Of a DNA stretch of 46,419 nt, positions 43,101 to 46,419 are shown piece after piece. The first letter of the stretch is position 1. Every line of letters begins with the position of its first letter. The notes under the pieces were generated by a model that was not told the DNA's origin, did no database searches, and saw nothing but the letters and a program-made list of their open reading frames with translations. The position numbers and the translations under genes were made by a program. Source of the DNA: Colimorpha sp045576855 (GTDB lineage: Bacteria > Bacteroidota > Bacteroidia > Bacteroidales > P3); the NCBI GenBank assembly GCA_045576855.1, contig JAZNHG010000026.1, positions 1-46,419 on the forward strand. The letters run 5' to 3'.

Positions 43101-45930
43101 GCGAGCGCTGCAGGTTGGCCGTACCGTCGTCGGCACAGACAATCATGTTGTTGGCCACTATCGAGGGGTTGTCGCTGGTGCCAATCACATCGCTCACACC
43201 CACGCCACCGGCGCCATGCGAGGTGTATATCTTGTTGCTTTCCACCAGCACGGTGTAGCAGGTGTTGAGCTGCAGCACATAGCCGGCATTGCTGTACACG
43301 TCGTACATCTCGTTGTCGGCAATCACCACCGAGTCTTGGTTCTCCACCTTGACGGCGTTCTCGTACTGGTTGTTGAAGGTGTTGTTGCGCACCACGTTGC
43401 CGTACGAACGAATGTCGGGGGCCTGGCCTTTGATGTCGACACCCACACGGCCGCCGTTGAAGGTGCAGCCTTCCACGGTCACATGGCTGGCATAGCCGGT
43501 GTTGAGCATCGCGGCGATACGCAGCGCCGCCGCCGGGTCGGGAAGACTGTCGATGAACTGGCAGCCCTCGAAGCGCACACGGCTGCTGCCCACACCCAAC
43601 GTTACCATATCGGTCAGCGCACCATTGCGGCGCACGAACTTCACATTGCGGAAGCGCACATCGGCCGCCGCCGACAGGTCGACGATGGAGGTGGCCGACA
43701 GCGTGCTGTCGGAATATATCACTGCCGGGGTCGAGCCCATCGACTCAAAGACCAGGTAGTGCTGCTCGGTCAGCCCGTTGACGGTGGGCATGACGAAAGG
43801 CGTGTACGAACCGGGAGCCAGCCGCACGACGAGGCTGTCGTCCATGCCGCAGCGGCTCAGCGAAAAGAGGAACTCGTCGATAGTGGTGAAATCGGCGTTG
43901 GCACCGCCAATGGTACGCACGCCACTCATCGGGCCGGCGCAGACGATGAAGTCGGTGCTGAGCGTATCGTTCAGCGGCTCGTGGTCGCGGTACTGGCCAG
44001 CCGCGGCGGTCAGGGTGTCCTGCACCCACACACTCAGGTGGTGGAAACCGGCAGACAGCGGCACATTGGGCGACACCTGCACGGTGGTCTCCTGGCCGGC
44101 GGTCAGGTTGCCGGTCCAGTCGAAGTGGCCATACACATTGTCGTCTATCCGGTAGGTGATGCGCACCGCCGTGAAGGGCTCGGCGCCATAGTTCTTCAGC
44201 TTCACCGTCAGGCTGTGGTCATCCTGCGTCATGGGGTCGTTGTAGTTGGGACTCACCAGTTCGCTGATGCCGGCATCGTAGAGCAGCGGCAGCAGGTGCG
44301 ACTCGTGAAAGACGAAGGCCGGGCGGTAGGGCGACGAGTTGGCCGTATAGACGCGGACGAAAGCATCCGACGTGAAGGGGTTGTAGCCGTAGGTGGCGCT
44401 GGCGTTGTAGGAGAAGAACGAGCAGCGGGCGCTGGTCGTGGTCAGCATCTTCATGTTCAGGTACTGCGGGAAATCGGCGTTGCCGTCGTAGGTGATCTGC
44501 ATGCGCACATCGTTGCCGGCGTAGAAGAAGGTGTCCTGGAAGTTGATTGTGTAGTCCAGACCCGCGGTCAGCACCGGGATGGTCATCGGCCCGTCGTAGA
44601 CCGTCTGCATCATGTCGGAGGTGAAGTAGTAGTAGGTTCCGTCGGTGGTGTGGCTGTAGCCGGTCGGCACATTGCCCATCTTGATCTGGATGCGGGTATG
44701 GGTGCGGGCCGTATTGAGGTTGGCACCCAGCGTGAAGCGCATGGCCGTGATGGCACCGGGACCGTAGCCGCCCTCCGCCATCAGCGCCGAATCGTAGACT
44801 ATCTCGCACCTATGGTCGGCATCGTCGGGCAGGGGGAAGAACTCGGCAGCCGCGTTGACCACCGAGCCGGTGAACGAGGCCGTCTGCTCTCCGGGCTGCT
44901 CCGTATTGCCGCGGATGCAGCGGTAGTCCACCCACGAATCCATCGCCGCCGGGAAGGTGGCCATGTTGGCGTTGCCCGTGGCGTCGCGCACCACGCAGTA
45001 GAAGCGCATCAGCGTGTCGTAGCCGACGAAGGGGATGCGAGCCGAATAGATGTTGGTGGTGCCCGATTCCAGCGGCATCATCAGCTTATGCTGCGTCGGG
45101 TCGCTGCCCGCCGTGTAGTACAGATAGACCGAATCGGGGTTTATGCCGCCCTGCACCGACGTGGTGGCCTGCAGGCGCACACGCACGCCGCGCGAATGCG
45201 GATACTCCAGCGCGTCGGGATAGTCCAGCATCGTGATACGCGGTGCCACCATACGCTCCGAGCTGGCATTGATGCGGATATTGTCGAGCCACCAGCCCAC
45301 GTTGGCCGTGTCCAGAGTCGACGTCAGCGTGCGCCGGCGCAGCACAAACTTGATCAGCAGCTTGCGCTCGTTGGGCGCCACCGATGTCGGTATAGCATTG
45401 TCCAGGTCGAAGCGCTCGCTGCGCCACTGCTCGTTGTTCACCGTCGCATTCATGGCCGAATACCACGAGCCGTCGGCATACGACTGCTCGTTGAAACCGC
45501 CCTGCTGGTTGAAACGCGGCGTGTAGGAGCCGGAGATGTTGTACTCCTGCGAGCTGCAGGCCGTCCAGTCCGACTGGTTCGGGCGGCGATAGTAGATGAG
45601 GCCCATCAGGTTGTCGGTCGAGGAGTTCTGCGGCACACGGCAGATGTGGTCGAAATACAACGCGATGTAGCGCAACGTGGTGTTCTGGGTGAAATCCAGC
45701 GTGTCCAGCACCAGCTCCACTTCGCCGGTCGTGGACTGCACCAGCTTCACTGACCGTTGTCCGCCGTTGTAAATCGTCGTCGACCAACGACGGTTGCCCG
45801 ACGGCGCCACAGTGTAGTTTGCACTCTCGCCCGACTCGAAGCCCTGGGTGAGCATTTCCTGCACCTGACCCTGGGACATCAGACCGCTAAAAGCGAAAAT
45901 TGCACCTAATAACAAATGCTTTGCTTTCAT
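34123..45930 (-). CDS. Giant T9SS cargo protein, 3935 residues, CARDB and beta-helix repeats
   Basis: Signal peptide 1-22 (ending SQGQ). Modules in order: jelly-roll/MAM-like domain (about 30-215); strand-rich domains to about 550; about twelve CARDB/Ig-like repeats, most ending in an N-D-T type turn (for example EPLNDTLST, NHTNDTNVF, NHLNDTNVA); two right-handed beta-helix regions (about 660-1050 and 2015-2435; PGSYTPFVMP, PGTYTEQVVL); a lamin-tail-like segment (about 1310-1480); a GEVED-like segment (about 2995-3090); a second MAM-like domain (about 3210-3390). The last 85 residues are a type A sorting domain (LEQNYPNPFTQRTTVPF, YAAGIYYYGIEVDGQ, ending KMILR). It is predicted to be a surface-anchored adhesin-like fibre. 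The frame is intact throughout; the 36-41 kb part looks AT-richer than the rest. Confidence 0.88.
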   Translation of the reverse strand: MKAKHLLLGAIFAFSGLMSQGQVQEMLTQGFESGESANYTVAPSGNRRWSTTIYNGGQRSVKLVQSTTGEVELVLDTLDFTQNTTLRYIALYFDHICRVPQNSSTDNLMGLIYYRRPNQSDWTACSSQEYNISGSYTPRFNQQGGFNEQSYADGSWYSAMNATVNNEQWRSERFDLDNAIPTSVAPNERKLLIKFVLRRRTLTSTLDTANVGWWLDNIRINASSERMVAPRITMLDYPDALEYPHSRGVRVRLQATTSVQGGINPDSVYLYYTAGSDPTQHKLMMPLESGTTNIYSARIPFVGYDTLMRFYCVVRDATGNANMATFPAAMDSWVDYRCIRGNTEQPGEQTASFTGSVVNAAAEFFPLPDDADHRCEIVYDSALMAEGGYGPGAITAMRFTLGANLNTARTHTRIQIKMGNVPTGYSHTTDGTYYYFTSDMMQTVYDGPMTIPVLTAGLDYTINFQDTFFYAGNDVRMQITYDGNADFPQYLNMKMLTTTSARCSFFSYNASATYGYNPFTSDAFVRVYTANSSPYRPAFVFHESHLLPLLYDAGISELVSPNYNDPMTQDDHSLTVKLKNYGAEPFTAVRITYRIDDNVYGHFDWTGNLTAGQETTVQVSPNVPLSAGFHHLSVWVQDTLTAAAGQYRDHEPLNDTLSTDFIVCAGPMSGVRTIGGANADFTTIDEFLFSLSRCGMDDSLVVRLAPGSYTPFVMPTVNGLTEQHYLVFESMGSTPAVIYSDSTLSATSIVDLSAAADVRFRNVKFVRRNGALTDMVTLGVGSSRVRFEGCQFIDSLPDPAAALRIAAMLNTGYASHVTVEGCTFNGGRVGVDIKGQAPDIRSYGNVVRNNTFNNQYENAVKVENQDSVVIADNEMYDVYSNAGYVLQLNTCYTVLVESNKIYTSHGAGGVGVSDVIGTSDNPSIVANNMIVCADDGTANLQRSPFNIIQANYVDVVYNSVQMRAPTRTNVAAATFGGGTLHNSRFINNIVVSLDNTNYALSYQPMTSVDNHLSHNVYYSAGLVMNRRGTSSYGTIEAWAAVVTEDSTSISVNPNFLNGSLVDLRTYNRNIKGIGIPIVGVTVDMFDTVRGDSITCPGAFEFSSLAYDFEVEALINPLDDNCSLTAPTELVLLIRNSGTLPYDTAGTTVLHLAYRQNNGTVHNLNVNRPIPAEDTLVYHTGAMLNMPPSGYLDATYTLRVWLSFANDPNHTNDTNVFTIISRYHPAAPTAIVDSVPYSTAATIVPTAGIDTWQVYNNSSAPRRRSQIYWYNDSTDTEPFHTGDTLVTDVLQSDRTYYISQRRAMPIVRITQVELNKAATAAGLSSPMPYWMVDNRKGSVQLTNIGDATAYLEGDTLMTVSPTSSLNNKVYTFGNVKIEPGQSLVVQYVGNGITDSSLTIRNGLTPGFSYNSNIAFVYKRNGVVEDAIPFNNVITENSTQTVKWSTLGVPSYVWNGTGLSFAANTSGVYRTSFNGNVGDWELSSAENPLFLGSNDPTWVRYVDQGCPGDRASVVIGIIAPPAIEVEVEAPVLPASACGLGDEVVTIPLRNYGSDTIDSVVVHYCAGADTVTEVYNGGILPYQSVSYTFTTPLNMAFSNDSLVTVRVWVDALTEDPNHLNDTNVASVLSRFTPAMPAALQDRQVQYATRDTVSLPVVPGVIPVWYDYSMTAVDTGFTHITELLYGEGTRGVSYLAVQSNTAQVGTGVTTNSNTAFPSPYQSGMKYAKQQYIYTAHELRQAGLVPGEITSLSFYFDTMVGSSTTAVNFLNYEIAMGQTTDTIFANTTAWKDASDVVFHRDVFTLTQADDHAWVSHNITPYVWDGVSSLVVQITYELTAAVSTGMRTAYTAKTNTTLHKSQNSALSPSTAGFVGAGTRGSNRPNIKFGSVIYSCEGPMATYNVTLFGMPEHDATIFLADGSDTLTYNSCDSIDYIVKLRNQGSLDIDTALLIYSIDGQPADTTLITDTILAGQLTDVQLFRRPMSPGRHSVMAHITVNGDTISSNDTLRSMLTVRFCNGTYVIAQDGTGDYTSFSAAVDSLNQVGILGPVVFSVAPGTYTEQVVLNAVNGSSEDNTISFVGQTDNVTLTASTSQADNYVMMLDGVANVTLKKIGIVARPTANNVNYANALVMQNDSNILIDSCYFKVKGTIVNANASCIVLQGGVSDLTVRNSVTDSGYYAMRHAGAIMDYARIHINNNVFRDFSSNGVNLRGVSKVYVNENEFRSSNSSDSRGLIGLYLAATTDSTIVQKNQIYLVDMRKGAKRGIQLENVVGTAVTPVMVVNNMVGTYSTDSKGLSPARSAGIWIDSSSTYVNVFFNSVRVRGTNAITAAANDVSYAFWCGNTPSNIMVMNNIFSNFSRGYAYYVSELNTVTTSNFNAYYSEATNPFAWKVTALTTLSALQAANSKDANSVFEEPFFVADDDLHLAMTNFADKAQYNTEVIDDIDGNTRPQIPNPTIGAHEKDRLIHDVAVVRISKPEMPVNINLPNNIETDSVKVVATFSNNGLSNELNVGWYAYIIDHQGQTQSVTRNLGSLAPGAQKTDSVMVPAVLGITDTQQIHVVVFTNSVDAYPEDNERSATFFLAPAYNLSAERVEATSTETPTGCRMYNTNIRIHVKNAGSKPFPAGTTFKIGYHTELSSSSYPDIPTLPDTVEQMVTLENNLPTGSTVFFDFDSAANLYPTNTYSNIKVRVKGWCNYAYDVTPSNDSTGTAASQSPIKDSYYTPASPVGHDTTLAYGTWGAVTAEQDNNRPIRWYRDSTQAPFYSPSQYNASKKWSNTPQYFHDSTYYLNCLSDKGCASEFSPVTVHMANRKTRDMAVEQVLAPIGGRVYLENDTVRVRVANYGTAAQSNIPITYQLKRGNNVLQTVHDTITQTLTTDQTVDFVFDSLLQIPTPLTQQAYSLNIWTDLANDGTRRNDTLRTAHGFSSYAQDRYNTFTGNIPADGNSKFDITRVSFNGIDFDLPVLDRGYTNLADYTNPDYPVLHVQRGLTDSLLINVSPVDPTAQTFRCRASVYIDYNRNGYFTAPSSTMPNPVIANDESFYDNETFAKEITIPNNASYGYMRMRIKVMGYDAESSDGHIIDFLLFVDPEGPASDLAITQIASPRSPLIRYNQPTNVRFRIFNHGQDPINGANTPIFYQMAHEFDISNHVDTLHWTGTLAPKSSMLLSLPADTLVEPGTYYLRIWHEMESDVNTANDTLRFEYHRFHELRPIFNDDFEGVDMWYAPTGRNAYSRNYWQRGMPSKTRLDTTYSGDLAWVTDLNSNIVTGKRGNASYLYSPIINIASIRTDTIYFRMKRNLTGGSSLHMEYFSSDNRWVKVKHDSVINNWYNDAENQVFNGTSSNSEGYALYAFPTSYIRGDFQERSQFRFVYTTPLSTSVTSSFGEGCAIDDFHITRAPRPVDVGAIGFSAPTAPQFGQTIYPEIIVKNYGTDTIREFTIGYMHYGSYLAKENEVTNCAIGPGDVDTFRFTAPFVVTSDYPDSFYITGFTRRSSDIYIDNDTTMQIFYLSPLSNDISAEQLIAPLSNVVAGDTAVRVTLRIRNMGLNPISTATASYVLNNTTHIDEQVDFVELMGRPLESFESYNYTFHHRFRATMGVMNVVSYVKSPTNDYIYNDTVSKRIEGIMSITDGAAASVIVDVSAHDSTAIAMVIENRGARGINNFEVGYWYDNDTTTMVRETYYRAEPIPALQTGYYRFKKRLPNRTNGASYNIISAFIHIGNDNDLSNDTTDVIAQQLADIEMRKVMIEENANNDCRVFLELTNIGNVAIFNKVLELRASINGDPDSNMTNILRTVHPAEVIHIQLNRRIPKSPTRQYVGTGWMASAPGDNNPTNDQTSVVEVINYMEDVPTVNGANLVLEQNYPNPFTQRTTVPFTIPNAATVRFFVMDAMGHIVYRDEHFYQAGSHELVFDMDQYAAGIYYYGIEVDGQRQMRKMILR

Positions 45931-45991
45931 TATATTACTTTTTATTATTATCTGTTTTACAGTTGTTTACTTACACATTACGGCATACCGA

Positions 45992-46029
45992 CCCCATTTT
46001 TGGGGCACGGATTTCCCAGCACAAAAATA
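45992..46029 (-). promoter_or_regulatory. Promoter and 5'-leader hairpin of the giant cargo gene
   Basis: Minus strand -7 box TATTTTTG (46029-46022); 19 bp upstream is TTTC instead of TTTG. The leader is about 85 nt, and CCCC(A)...(T)GGGG at 45992-46005 forms a small hairpin near its 5' end. AT-rich sequence precedes the ATG. Confidence 0.55.
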
Positions 46030-46190
46030 CAAAAAATTTCCGACATGAGAAATTTTTATTATTAAAAATACAAAAATCCGCCCCCGCGCGACCCCACCAC
46101 CCCACCCGACTACAGGCCGGCACCGCACGAAACACATCCGCAATCCAACGACCGAACAACCCACAACCCCCTCACTATCACCTTACCATC

Positions 46191-46318
46191 TCCTACCGCA
46201 GTAGGTGTTGGTAAGTCGTTGGTAAGTCGTTGGTAAGTCGTTGGTAAGTCGATGATAGGTTGGGAACCTGGGTTTCAGCGGGTTACAGAGGCGGTTTTTC
46301 GCGTCACAACAGGAGGGG
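46191..46318 (+). repeat. Intergenic 11-bp-unit element, copy B
   Basis: Hairpin CCTAC-CGCA-GTAGG (46192-46205), four exact TTGGTAAGTCG units (46208-46251), 28-nt spacer, GGGTTAC (46280-46286), then GGCGG, a T run and CGCGTCACAACAGG. It is the inverted partner of copy A about 15 kb away. The stretch between the giant gene and this element (46030-46190) holds no visible gene. Confidence 0.9.
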
Positions 46319-46331
46319 GTATTTTTTTTGC

Positions 46332-46419
46332 ATGAGCGCTCGACCGGACGGACAGACGGCAGACACCCGCACTCCACAACGCAAAAACGCCGGTGCCCCG
46401 CCTTCGCGAGAACAAGGGT
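46332..46419 (+). CDS. Possible start of a gene cut by the right edge
   Basis: An ATG frame (MSARPDGQTADTRTP...) stays open to the window end, 29 residues. A TATTTTTTTTG stretch just upstream resembles the leaderless promoter of the plug gene but does not match TAnnTTTG exactly. No family can be recognised from so short a piece. Confidence 0.25.
   Translation, partial: MSARPDGQTADTRTPQRKNAGAPPSREQG

Noticed and set aside
40906..45753. A 1615-codon open frame antisense to the giant cargo gene
   Set aside because: It is rich in His, Arg, Val and Gly with no domain or signal, and exactly mirrors the codon pattern of the real gene. The other long antisense frames (34222-36435 and 36988-39477) are of the same kind.

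Overview
The window comes from a fairly GC-rich member of the Bacteroidota, most probably an anaerobic Bacteroidales. Evidence: a complete type IX secretion system (T9SS) core cluster, two proteins with T9SS type A C-terminal sorting domains, a T9SS plug (DUF5103) protein, an UpxY-type antiterminator, a non-canonical [FeFe]-hydrogenase-like protein, and Bacteroidota-type promoters (TTTG, 19-20 bp, TAnnTTTG) at several genes. Genus cannot be read from the sequence. No CRISPR array, transposase, rRNA or phage gene was seen.

Layout. 1-2.0 kb: the end of a DUF6266-like gene, two tRNA-Val genes (CAC and GAC) with near-identical promoters, a ComEA-like helix-hairpin-helix protein and an orphan UpxY. 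2.1-8.0 kb: nitroreductase, a short ComEC, pyridoxamine kinase (minus strand), a superfamily 1 helicase and a CPBP membrane protease. 8.0-10.9 kb (minus strand): a small lipoprotein gene flanked by a 50-bp direct repeat that copies the 3' end of the next gene, then the operon DRTGG protein - HATPase - [FeFe]-hydrogenase-like protein. 11.3-14.8 kb: LD-carboxypeptidase, deacetylase-like protein, KdsC and RlpA.

14.9-25.8 kb is the centrepiece. One co-directional run behind a good promoter reads porP-porK-porL-porM-porN-porN2-wbpI-wbpB-wbpE-wbpD. The T9SS inner-membrane motor and periplasmic ring genes run directly, with 3-11 bp gaps after porN2, into four of the five Wbp enzymes that make UDP-2,3-diacetamido uronic acids. 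In Porphyromonas and Tannerella the Wbp/Vim pathway makes the sugar to which T9SS cargo C termini are attached. Here the secretion machine and the anchor-sugar pathway appear to be one transcription unit.

25.9-31.1 kb (minus strand): miaB - PASTA protein - T9SS cargo - rluD. 31.4-32.7 kb: the T9SS plug protein, apparently on a leaderless mRNA. 32.7-45.9 kb (minus strand): a 3935-residue T9SS cargo protein with tilS starting 1 nt after its stop.

Three intergenic regions that are divergent or look divergent (11.1, 31.2 and 46.2 kb) carry the same non-coding element: a small hairpin, four tandem 11-bp units, an exactly 28-nt spacer, then GGGTTAC and a T-rich block. Other non-coding oddities are large palindromes inside two reading frames near the left end and a second 11-bp tandem array after wbpD.
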